A DNA stretch of 64,000 nucleotides. It comes from Natronococcus sp. A-GB1. Lineage in GTDB: Archaea > Halobacteriota > Halobacteria > Halobacteriales > Natrialbaceae. Both the position numbers and the translations under genes were made by a program. The notes beneath the pieces are model-generated. The model was not told the DNA's origin. It saw nothing but the letters and a program-made list of their open reading frames with translations, and made no database searches. Positions 26,254 to 34,054 of this stretch are shown here, piece after piece; position 1 is the stretch's first letter; every line of letters begins with the position of its first letter. Where the stretch lies: contig NZ_JARUKW010000018.1 in the NCBI RefSeq assembly GCF_029688845.1, positions 18,103 to 82,102 on the forward strand. The letters are read 5' to 3'.

Positions 26254-26691
26254 TTAGGTGCGGAAGTCGTCGATGGTATCGACGTCGTCTTCGAAGTCGG
26301 TGGTAAAGTCGCCTTCTTGGGGTGTAACGGGGTAGTCCTGTTGTGGATCATGGTTCGGTGGGTGCTGGCCTTGGGGCGGACCGGGGCCAGGGTCGTTGCG
26401 GGCAGCGAGTTGGCGCAGCAGGTGGGGTTGGCCGTTGCGTTCGGCGGCACCCCGGACGGTGTAGATGACTGCCGGGAGCAGGAGCGCGAGGATCATCATC
26501 ACGGTCAACGGGGACGAGATGAGCCCGGCGTCGTTGGCGGGTAACAAGACCAGGATGGCGTAGCCGACGCTTGCGAACAGGGACAGGGCGACAACGGGTT
26601 TCGGGAGGAGAGTGGCGATCACGGTCAGGGCAACGATGAGCAGGGCCCACGTCCCGAGAGACGGGATCAGCAGGGGGATCGGTGTAATCAT
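26254..26691 (-). CDS. Three-helix membrane protein of the Ubl operon
   Basis: 145 residues. Hydrophobic segments (LGTWALLIVALTVIATLL, VVALSLFASVGYAILVLL, LTVMMILALLLPAVIYTV) are followed by a hydrophilic Pro/Gln/Asp-rich tail ending in an acidic stretch. The ATG overlaps the stop of the E1/JAB gene by 4 bases, so the two are translationally coupled. Membrane proteins are not part of the canonical bacterial Bil operon; here two are appended, which could be a target or effector of the conjugation system. No family recognised. Confidence 0.75.
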   Translation of the reverse strand: MITPIPLLIPSLGTWALLIVALTVIATLLPKPVVALSLFASVGYAILVLLPANDAGLISSPLTVMMILALLLPAVIYTVRGAAERNGQPHLLRQLAARNDPGPGPPQGQHPPNHDPQQDYPVTPQEGDFTTDFEDDVDTIDDFRT

Positions 26692-28127
26692 AGGTGATCG
26701 AAGTAGGCGGTGACCGCGTCCGGAATCTGGTACACCGACTGGGTGTCAGTCTGTGCAGACCTGGGACGTGGAAGGTCGATCTCAGGATCGTCGGCCGGGG
26801 GAGTGGTGTCGCCGGTTGCGGTGAATCGGGTGCATGTATAGCAGTGGGTGTTGCGGTGGGTTGTGAGGCGGGCCAGGTCGTTGTGGAGGCCGTCGTAGTG
26901 GAGGAAACTGGGCGGGGTGTCGTAGCCGGTGACCAGTTTGGTGAGGGTTTCGGCCGCGAGGCTGGCGGCGATGCCGTTGAGATGGATGACGGCCGGTTCC
27001 GGGCTGAGGGCGGTTTCGGCGATATACCCTTGTTCGACCTCGTCTTCCAGTTCGTCCCGGGAGAGGTGTTCGCGGCGCATTGTTTCGGTGTCGCCGCGGT
27101 CGAGGCAGTCGAAGCAGGCGGTGTCCGTGCCTGGGGCGATGGTCTGGATGTAGGCGGCCATGTCGGTCACCTGGTCGTCTGTGATGTCGATGCGGCTGCC
27201 GGCATCGATGTACGGAGTCAGGTGCTCGGTGGCGTACCGGTTAAGCCACATCCGGGGTGTGATCCGGTCGAGACCGGCAAGGATCACGTCCACGTCTTGG
27301 AGGTACGAGGCGGCGTCTTGGACCGGGGTGGTCACGGCGGTCGTCGCGGCATCCGGGACGCGTTGGACGTACTGTTCCTGGAGGATGGAGACTTTGTACG
27401 CGCCGGTGTCGCCCTGCCGGGCCTGCGGGATCCGGGGGAGGTTGCTGGACTCGATTTGGTCCGGGTCGATGAACGTTACCGTTTGGACGCCGAGGCCGGC
27501 GAGGTGTTGGGCGAGCAGGCTGCCGATCCCGCCGCAGCCGACGACAGCGACATGCGTGTCGGCCAGTGCCTGCTGCCCCGGTTCGAGGAAACACCGGATG
27601 TTCCGGTCGTACACCGCTGGATCCACGGTATCGGTCTCTGTCTCGGTTGTCGGCTGTATCTCTGGAGGGTCGCTGAGGGTCCAGGCGCCGATGATCCGGG
27701 CGGGAACCGGGACGGGTGTCTCGGTCGCCGGATCCCATTGCGTGATATGGAACTGGGACGGGGTGAGGACGCCGAACAGGATGGTCAGGTCATCCACGAG
27801 GTCGGTGATCCAGGTGTAGGCGGCGATCGCGTCCTGGTCCTGATCGGTGAACCTGTCCGGGCCGGCAGGATGGCTATGAACGATAAGCGGGTGACGATCG
27901 GTAGCCAGGCAGTGCTCGATGAACTGGCGATCGGTGGCCTCGGTAACCGCACACCGGGTCGGTGTCATGACGGCCATCTCGTCGGCAGGGACCGGATCAA
28001 CGGATGACACGAGCAGGGAATCACCGCTGGCAGAACACGGGCAGAACGCGATGCGTTCCCGGTCGTCTTGGAGTAGCGTGTCCTGGAGCGTGGTGATGGC
28101 GTCAGCGGGGATACGAACAGTGGTCAT
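26688..28127 (-). CDS. JAB deubiquitinase-like domain fused to E1 (ThiF/UBA) domain
   Basis: 479 residues. Residues ~1-150 form a JAB/MPN metalloprotease domain: HSHP at 84-87 followed by T94-x-x-D97 gives the JAMM motif with Thr in place of the usual Ser. Residues ~180-450 form the adenylating ThiF/UBA fold: VAVVGCGGIGSLLAQHL (Gly-rich ATP loop, 193-209), DPDQIESSNLPR with the Asp/Arg pair, and ILAGLDRITPRMWLN. CFDC (338-341) and CYTC (about 432-435) make the structural zinc site. No separate catalytic Cys is obvious between them. It would activate the Ubl encoded at 28649 and the JAB half could process or remove it. Confidence 0.9.
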   Translation of the reverse strand: MTTVRIPADAITTLQDTLLQDDRERIAFCPCSASGDSLLVSSVDPVPADEMAVMTPTRCAVTEATDRQFIEHCLATDRHPLIVHSHPAGPDRFTDQDQDAIAAYTWITDLVDDLTILFGVLTPSQFHITQWDPATETPVPVPARIIGAWTLSDPPEIQPTTETETDTVDPAVYDRNIRCFLEPGQQALADTHVAVVGCGGIGSLLAQHLAGLGVQTVTFIDPDQIESSNLPRIPQARQGDTGAYKVSILQEQYVQRVPDAATTAVTTPVQDAASYLQDVDVILAGLDRITPRMWLNRYATEHLTPYIDAGSRIDITDDQVTDMAAYIQTIAPGTDTACFDCLDRGDTETMRREHLSRDELEDEVEQGYIAETALSPEPAVIHLNGIAASLAAETLTKLVTGYDTPPSFLHYDGLHNDLARLTTHRNTHCYTCTRFTATGDTTPPADDPEIDLPRPRSAQTDTQSVYQIPDAVTAYFDHL

Positions 28128-28594
28128 CGCTGTGGCGCCCGGTAGTCTTCGGGCCGGGAGACGGCCAGATGGCTGGTCGGGTCCGGGACATCAGGGTGGC
28201 TGAATGCGACCTGGAGCAATCCGAGGAGCCAGGGGATGTTGTGTTCGGCTGGATCCCAGTCGAGATCGCGGACGCACCACGGTAGCCAGGCCGGGTCCGG
28301 TGTTTTCGTTAACAGGTGGGTGACCCGGCCCTCGGTGTACTCAAGGCTGCGCGGGATGTAGGCGTACGGCTGGCTGTACGGGTAGCTATCAGGGATCCGG
28401 ACGAGTAACGGGGCCACATAGGGTGGGCCACGAGGGACGCCGGGATGACGCTGCCAGCGCCGACGGTCCCGGAGAACCCATCCCTCGGGATAGTGGAAGT
28501 CCCGGAGTTCGTAGGCCTGGAGCTCGGTGTTCCGGGCAACGTAGTAGTTTTTGGCCAGTGCGGTGATTTCCGCGCGAAGTCGTGCTGTGTCCAT
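28124..28594 (-). CDS. E2-like Ubl-conjugating enzyme (UBC fold)
   Basis: 156 residues, the size of a single UBC domain. The central strand-turn region PPYVAPLLVRIPDSYPYSQPYAYIP matches the E2 strands followed by the P-x-x-Y-P-x-x-x-P turn. The predicted active site is Cys107 in LPWCVRDLDWDPAEH, with the W-x-P after the Cys and an amphipathic helix following (IPWLLGLLQVAFSH), as in classical E2s (C...WSP). It overlaps the JAB/E1 gene by 4 bases, so it should be made with it. It transfers the Ubl to substrates, or with the E1 forms the thioester relay. Confidence 0.85.
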   Translation of the reverse strand: MDTARLRAEITALAKNYYVARNTELQAYELRDFHYPEGWVLRDRRRWQRHPGVPRGPPYVAPLLVRIPDSYPYSQPYAYIPRSLEYTEGRVTHLLTKTPDPAWLPWCVRDLDWDPAEHNIPWLLGLLQVAFSHPDVPDPTSHLAVSRPEDYRAPQR

Positions 28595-28648
28595 TACCTT
28601 GCGTTGGAAATATTACTGGTCCGAACGTTCGGACCCCCTGTTTAGGGG

Positions 28649-28966
28649 TTAGCCGAACGGATTCTTTTTCGCGCCAGGCCGGAACGTCAGCCGGTCCCCG
28701 TCGTCCACGTGCTGGTACGGCCGGTCGTCATCATTCAACGCTTTCAGTTCATCGCCGGACCGGAGGTACGCCAGGTTATCCTCGCTCACATCTACCCGGT
28801 CCTTCAGGTCGCGAACCGTCATTTCCTGACTGAGCTGGACGCGGCGGCCTTTCACCTGCACCGTTTTCATATCAGGATCTGTTACCGGCCGTGTCTGCTT
28901 CGGTGGCTGCCCACGGTCCGTCTCCGGCATCGGTAGCCCGCCATCATCTGAGGGTTTCTCTCCCAT
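28649..28966 (-). CDS. Ubiquitin-like protein with C-terminal glycine
   Basis: 105 residues from ATG 28966 (MGEKPSDDGGLPMPETDRG). A flexible N-terminus of about 32 residues precedes a beta-grasp domain: MKTVQVKGRRVQLSQEMTV, then DLKDRVDVSEDNLAYL and DGDRLTFRP. This is the short multi-ubiquitin-like pattern found next to bacterial E1/E2/JAB genes. The protein ends in KKNPFG with a stop directly after Gly105, so the conjugatable glycine is already exposed and needs no trimming. Promoter TTTATCG (about 28993-29000 minus) is ~27-30 bases upstream of the ATG, giving a leaderless mRNA. It is the first gene of the operon ending at 26074. Confidence 0.8.
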   Translation of the reverse strand: MGEKPSDDGGLPMPETDRGQPPKQTRPVTDPDMKTVQVKGRRVQLSQEMTVRDLKDRVDVSEDNLAYLRSGDELKALNDDDRPYQHVDDGDRLTFRPGAKKNPFG

Positions 28967-29172
28967 GCCAACATACACCACGCCGTAGTCGATAAACCTT
29001 TGGGTGAAGTTGTCGAAAAGGTTTTGATGTTCGCTAGAGTTATGCCGATTTGGCAGGGACGTGGCGAATCGGGAACAGCCTGACAGGCGTACCCGAAACA
29101 GGATACCACAAGGAAAGCGGGTAGTACAACTGTTCAGTATACTTAACCGGTTGGGGTGGGAACCCGGCGGGT

Positions 29173-29634
29173 ATGGACGACGCCGATACTGGGGACCAAG
29201 TGGCACGGTGGGAGACGGTGGCCGCCCTGTTCACCGGGCTCTCGCATCGGGTTCGGATCGCGATTCTTGAGTCGCTGGCCGCGGATACGGACCGGCCGCT
29301 GACCGCGGTCGGGGACGAGTTCGACTACTCCCGGAGTGCCATCCAGAAACACGTCGAGACACTAATCGAGGCCGACCTGGTGTACCGGCCGCAGGAAACG
29401 GACCAGCACTACGCGTTGACGCCGTTCGGCCAGTTCTTCGCCGCCTTCCTCGACGAACACAGCGAACCCTTGTACCAGGCGATGCAGCAGGCGGACGCGG
29501 CCGAGGCCGAAGCACAAGCCGAGTTCGAAGACGTGCCGTTGGATGAAGCGACACGGGAGAAAGCGGTAACAAACCGGAAGTGGGATCGGGTTTCTGAGAA
29601 AGGAGTTGAAGAATTAGACAGAGAGGACGGATGA
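29173..29634 (+). CDS. ArsR-type winged-helix regulator
   Basis: 153 residues from ATG 29173. Residues ~15-85 read VAALFTGLSHRVRIAILESLA, DEFDYSRSAIQKHVETLIEAD and LVYRPQETDQHYALTPFGQF: helix-turn-helix plus wing of the ArsR/HTH_20 class. A long acidic C-terminal tail follows. It lies divergent from the Ubl operon (206 bp apart) with TATA-like TATACTTAA at about 29137, so it is the likely regulator of that operon. No metal-binding Cys are seen, so a protein, nucleic acid or stress ligand is more likely. Confidence 0.85.
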   Translation: MDDADTGDQVARWETVAALFTGLSHRVRIAILESLAADTDRPLTAVGDEFDYSRSAIQKHVETLIEADLVYRPQETDQHYALTPFGQFFAAFLDEHSEPLYQAMQQADAAEAEAQAEFEDVPLDEATREKAVTNRKWDRVSEKGVEELDREDG

Positions 29635-29743
29635 GGAAGGTGTGGATGAAGCGTAGGGGTAAAGTAGATGGGGTTCTCTCAGGTTTTGTCAGATAGGCTA
29701 TGAGGCTTTGTAGTGTCAGCTCGTTATAAGGGTGTGATGGTTG

Positions 29744-31543
29744 ATGTGGTCGAAGATTTCGTTCAGTTCAAGTAGGTATGCCCGGCCGGGGAAAATACCA
29801 GTTTGGATATATGTTGTTTCTGGGGTGATCTTGGTTGCAGTGATTGGTTTAGGCCAGGTGATTCAGGATATTCCTGTAGAAAATATCCGTGCGTTTCTCA
29901 CGACGTTAACAGGGATTCAGGGTGGAGTTCTTGCGCTTGTGCTTACGATTTTAGTGGTGGGGATTCAATTTATTAGTTGGCTTTCTTCACCCTGGTTAGC
30001 AACGATCCTGTTACAGGCCCGTATTTTTCATTTTACGATCGGTGTCTTTATTGCATCAGTATCCATAAACCTTGGATTATTACTTGTTACACCGGCAGAG
30101 TCGGCACAGTGGATGACGAGTAGCGTTCTACTAAGTGCCGGATTGACATTGGTCGGATTTGTATCATTGTATGGACTTACCGTATTCGTCTTCGAGCAAA
30201 GTACACCGGAAGGGGCGATAGATACGTTCCAGTCGTCGATGAGTCCTCTACGATACGTAGATCTGGCGGAGGATGAATCTAGTCCACATCCACTATACCC
30301 CTTGTATACGGCTATAGTAACGGCGGTATCGAGAAAAGATTGGGAAACGGCAAGGCGAGGTGTAGACAGTTTTTCACAGATTCTCTTGGATACGCTTGCT
30401 GCTCGTAAAGAGGACGGTGAGTTATCGGATCTTGGTTCAGATATGGATGCTACGGTGTTTATGGCACCGGTCAGGGAGTATGTGCCTTTCCTTGCGCTCC
30501 AAGCGTTTGGGGCAGAGGAATACGATTTAGGGGAATCGCTTTTATTGGTTAATGTACGATTCGGGGAAGTAGTTGCTAAGATGTTATGGAGTGATTCGGA
30601 TATTTCCGGTCAACTTTTCAAATATGCAGTATTCGGTCTATCCGATTTTGCTCGGCGTAGTCCAGCAACAGACAATGGTGCTATCGGTTTTGAACTGGCG
30701 ATGATGGGGTCAGGACGTCTTTTCCGTGAGGATGCATTGGTTATTCTAGCAGCGGGTATGCAATATCCGGGTTCTGCTATTGGAGAGACGTTCTTGGGTG
30801 GTGAAACGAATGAACGACATGTAAACGGTGCAATTGCGTATCAAAGAGATGTTATCAGGCATCAAGAGGTCATACTGGGTGCATGTTCTTCCACTGATGA
30901 GGTAGATATCGACTGGTCGTTACTGAAGGATTCTCGAGGTGAAGAGACTCCTGCGACTATTCGGAACTATTTGCAGGGGATTAGAGTCTGTCGGGCAATA
31001 CTGATGGAAACAACAGCAGCGATTATCAGTAGTGAGATCAGTCCGGAGAAAGAAAATAGGTTCTCTGTTTCTCAGGAGCTTTCAGACATCTGGCACTGGA
31101 CCTGTATCACTGCAGTCCGTGAAGGTGTTCCTGAGTACGCTACAGATCTCGCTATCGCTGCGATTCACGCATCCTTCGCGGTCTCCAGACAAGAGGGTCG
31201 CGCTGATTGGCAGGTTGCGGCAACGGAACTGGAGAACGAAACCGTTGAACGGCCGTGGATCGCTAATCTCGCATCGATTTCACAAGAGTCCGATGAAGTT
31301 CTCAGTACTGCTTTCGATAAGATCGAACAAAAGCTGGAGCAGACGAGCAGAGGCGAGACAGATGACCCGTTTCACTATCCGTTCCAACCAGATGCTTGGC
31401 ATGATTCGATTCTCGAACCGGAACCATTGCTCTCCTGGATAGAAACCGACCTCGTAACCGATTACGAAGGCTGGATTCCTGAGTTCCGCGCTGCCGTTGA
31501 AACCGAGCAAGAGAGGCTTTCTCAAGACAATACAATGATTTAG
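29744..31543 (+). CDS. Large membrane protein with N-terminal helices (DUF2254-like)
   Basis: 599 residues from ATG 29744 (MWSKISFSSSRYARPGKIPV). Four hydrophobic segments lie within ~160 residues (IPVWIYVVSGVILVAVIGLG, GVLALVLTILVVGIQFISWL, FTIGVFIASVSINLGLLLV, LLSAGLTLVGFVSLYGLTVF). The remaining ~430 residues are soluble and alpha-helical. The layout resembles the DUF2254 predicted membrane family. Its coding style is markedly A+T-rich compared with neighbours (GAT, GTA, ATA codons), suggesting a separate acquisition. Role unknown; a membrane effector of a defence system is possible. Confidence 0.75.
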   Translation: MWSKISFSSSRYARPGKIPVWIYVVSGVILVAVIGLGQVIQDIPVENIRAFLTTLTGIQGGVLALVLTILVVGIQFISWLSSPWLATILLQARIFHFTIGVFIASVSINLGLLLVTPAESAQWMTSSVLLSAGLTLVGFVSLYGLTVFVFEQSTPEGAIDTFQSSMSPLRYVDLAEDESSPHPLYPLYTAIVTAVSRKDWETARRGVDSFSQILLDTLAARKEDGELSDLGSDMDATVFMAPVREYVPFLALQAFGAEEYDLGESLLLVNVRFGEVVAKMLWSDSDISGQLFKYAVFGLSDFARRSPATDNGAIGFELAMMGSGRLFREDALVILAAGMQYPGSAIGETFLGGETNERHVNGAIAYQRDVIRHQEVILGACSSTDEVDIDWSLLKDSRGEETPATIRNYLQGIRVCRAILMETTAAIISSEISPEKENRFSVSQELSDIWHWTCITAVREGVPEYATDLAIAAIHASFAVSRQEGRADWQVAATELENETVERPWIANLASISQESDEVLSTAFDKIEQKLEQTSRGETDDPFHYPFQPDAWHDSILEPEPLLSWIETDLVTDYEGWIPEFRAAVETEQERLSQDNTMI

Positions 31544-31763
31544 CTATCCCTCTCTAGTTACAGAAACCGAACCAAATCTATACCACAGATATCAGGAAGA
31601 CATAATCTTAATGAAAGGGATTAGCACCTTCAAAACAAGGAAAGCGACTAAAACGGACCAGCGTCGAAAGGTATCGAACATGACTCATAGATCAAATACC
31701 CGGCATCCGAACCCGGGTGTTTCCATACGGCTTTGATTGTACAGGACCCCGTGCTCTGTCTGG

Positions 31764-32765
31764 GTGATACCACTGACAGGACAACTGCACACGTTCGATG
31801 GGATCACTGAATTCGAAGAGTTGAAACAGGAGCTGGCAGCGGTTGAGCGGCACGATATCTATGCGTACCATGACGATGCGGATGAGTGGGCCGAGTTACC
31901 GTACCGGGATTCGTTGTGGACAAATAGTGGGCCGGTCGGGGATGTCTCGGCCAGTTCGAAGTATTATCACGTGTTTCAGCCGGCGGAGATCATCGAGTAT
32001 GAGGTCCATGCCCTGGAACAGTACCGGGATACGGTACGGCCGAAAGGGTATATCCGGGAGTCAGCGGACGGCCGGAAACTAACGGTGTACACGAATCTGG
32101 AGGGCCTGGAGGTGGAACCGGTGGAGGGTGATGTCTACGAATTAGGGAAGCGGACGTCCCACGCGCACACCGGGATGCATGGGTTGCATCATGATATCGG
32201 GGCGGTCCGGGTGGTCTGTTCGAACGGGATGATGTCGTTCGATGCGGAGAAGCAGTTCAGTCAGACCCACAGCGAGCCGTTGAACTATGCGTTGTTCGAG
32301 CATGCGTACGACAGTATCGTGAACGGGGTGGAGGACGTAGAAGACCGGATTCAGGCGGCAGCCGCCCAGGAACTGGTGAACCAGGATGAAGCCCTGCTGG
32401 TGCTGACCGATCTCAATATCGACACGTACCTCCCAGGGGATGAGCCGCTGGCAACACTGGAGGAGGCATTGGAGACAGAGCTTGACATGGAGCAGGATCG
32501 GCCGACGCTGTACGACACGTACAATGCGGCGACACGGGCACTGACCCATGCACCGGGGATCGAGCCGGACAGCCGGGAGCAGGGCCTCAAACAGGCGGCC
32601 CGGTTGCTGGATCACCAGGGCGCGGTACCGGAGGCGACGGACCTGGGACAGAGCGCAGTCGAACGCCGGCTTGACGCGTACGTCGAGGACGAAACAGAGC
32701 CGTACTGGGACGATGAAGAGGAAACGTTGCAAACCCTGATCGAGACCCATGCGGGGGAACGGTGA
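31764..32765 (+). CDS. DUF932-like plasmid/phage protein
   Basis: About 333 residues. GTG 31764 is preferred over TTG 31737 because the sequence MIPLTGQLHTFDGITEFEEL then starts cleanly. The core (VGDVSASSKYYHVFQPAEI, then RVVCSNGMMSFDAEKQFSQ and HSEPLNYALFEHAYDSIV) matches the DUF932/TIGR03299 proteins found on phages and plasmids, in which R-V-V-C-x-N-G is the hallmark. Their function is not established. It overlaps the next gene by 4 bases, so the pair is co-transcribed. The upstream 220 bases contain a small hairpin (31698-31718). Confidence 0.8.
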   Translation: MIPLTGQLHTFDGITEFEELKQELAAVERHDIYAYHDDADEWAELPYRDSLWTNSGPVGDVSASSKYYHVFQPAEIIEYEVHALEQYRDTVRPKGYIRESADGRKLTVYTNLEGLEVEPVEGDVYELGKRTSHAHTGMHGLHHDIGAVRVVCSNGMMSFDAEKQFSQTHSEPLNYALFEHAYDSIVNGVEDVEDRIQAAAAQELVNQDEALLVLTDLNIDTYLPGDEPLATLEEALETELDMEQDRPTLYDTYNAATRALTHAPGIEPDSREQGLKQAARLLDHQGAVPEATDLGQSAVERRLDAYVEDETEPYWDDEEETLQTLIETHAGER

Positions 32766-33427
32766 GACCGGTGAGTGCGGACCACGATGATACGGATGGC
32801 CGGGCGGTCGGCGGGGTGATGCGAGACGATATTCCGCAGATACTTGCGGATGTGCTCGTTGACCACGATCAGCATCTTGAGGTGTGGGTGCGGCCGGAAC
32901 GGGCAGGTGCCGGCTATACCATCGAGTGGACACCGGTCGAGTTCGATCGGGACACACAGGACTGGCAGCCAGCCAGTCGCAGCACCCGCCTCCAGGAGAC
33001 GGTCCGCGACCTCTTGGAACGGGTTATTGGCGGGGAGAACCGGGAGCCGGTGAAAGTGTTTGCGGTCAACGATGCGTACCTGTTCAAGCACTACTTCGAG
33101 GAAAAATCGGTGTTCGAGGCGTTGCGATCGTACTACAACGGGGATCAATCCCGGTTCGAGGTCCCAGACCACGCATTCGAGGACGTCCAAACGATATTGG
33201 AGGAGGCCGGGTTTGAACCGGTGCTCATCCGGGATGTCCGGCCGTTCTGCGTTGTCTACCCAAAGTACCGGGAGCATCCAACTGTCCTGTTCAAACGGTC
33301 GGTGCTCCAGCAGAGCCGTGATCGGGTCCACATCTTCTTGATGCAGGACCAGGCCGCGGTCGAGCAGGCCGTCAACCAGGGTGCAACACCGGTGACTGAC
33401 ACCGACCTCGATGATAACGGCCTCTAA
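32762..33427 (+). CDS. Unknown protein in operon with DUF932
   Basis: 221 residues, starting at GTG 32762 (or 32771) and overlapping the DUF932 stop by 4 bases. It has acidic folded segments (QILADVLVDHDQHLEVWVRP, EPVKVFAVNDAYLFKHYF, RVHIFLMQDQAAVEQAV). No motif is recognised. The linkage suggests a function shared with the DUF932 protein. Confidence 0.7.
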   Translation: MRPVSADHDDTDGRAVGGVMRDDIPQILADVLVDHDQHLEVWVRPERAGAGYTIEWTPVEFDRDTQDWQPASRSTRLQETVRDLLERVIGGENREPVKVFAVNDAYLFKHYFEEKSVFEALRSYYNGDQSRFEVPDHAFEDVQTILEEAGFEPVLIRDVRPFCVVYPKYREHPTVLFKRSVLQQSRDRVHIFLMQDQAAVEQAVNQGATPVTDTDLDDNGL

Positions 33428-33827
33428 ACCCGGGTCAACGTCTGCCTTGTACCTGGTTGAAGACGAACTACAGCGGGAAGATACAGTGGATTTGACGGTG
33501 GCTGTAACCGGGGATCGTGCTCTGGGAACTGGGGTGGTCGGATACCCGGGTGAGCGGACACCGCCTTGTACCGCTGGAGCCCGGTATCGGGAGAAATTAA
33601 AAGTTTCTTAGGTCTTCAATCGGTGAACGCAGGGTTGTACGTGGTTCGTTCGTGGCTGGAGCCATGCAATCGGTCAAATCCGGGTTTCCGGTCTGAACGC
33701 GTTGCTTCCACGATTGACGTGTTTTCGTGGCCGCAGAAACGGTTTCACGGGTTCGTAAACAATCTATGCGGAAATAACGTGTTTTACATGCGTCTTTGGC
33801 TGTGCGATGAACATTTCCGTCCTAAGG
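33428..33827. other. Gene-poor stretch upstream of the S-layer promoter
   Basis: About 400 bases between the gene ending at 33427 and the TATA box at 33828. A 66-codon frame (33411-33611) overlaps the preceding gene end and lacks a ribosome site, and a longer frame from 33566 crosses the S-layer promoter and hairpins. Neither looks real. No tRNA, repeat array or clear regulatory motif is seen. Confidence 0.45.
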
Positions 33828-33954
33828 TACTTAAAAGGTCTTTATCAAGTACTGTACAGGTTGTAAGTGTTCCACCTCCACTTTTCGTGGAACCTACTTA
33901 CCAGGTGCCCTCCATTCGGGGGCATCACTACCTATACCCGAATGGGTACCCAGG
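33828..33954 (+). promoter_or_regulatory. S-layer promoter and structured leader with three hairpins
   Basis: A TATA-like TACTTAAAAG at 33828-33837 would start transcription near 33860. A stem GTAAGT...TTCCAC/GTGGAA...ACTTAC occupies 33863-33901. A second smaller hairpin lies at about 33904-33925 (TGCCC/GGGCA) and a third at about 33936-33949 (TACCC/GGGTA). The mRNA would thus begin with consecutive stem-loops, about 190 bases before the start codon at 34055. This mirrors the leader of the gene at 21038. Confidence 0.5.
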
Positions 33955-34054
33955 ATCGGCGACCGCTCCGGGCCCGATCCCAAAAATAACTCCCGGAGCA
34001 ACCAGAACACAACTGGTTGAACCACAATCAAATCAAATTAGGTGAATCAACACA

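Noticed and set aside
33566..34045. 159-codon forward frame before the S-layer gene
   Set aside because: It runs through the promoter and three hairpins and ends next to the real start; no ribosome site.
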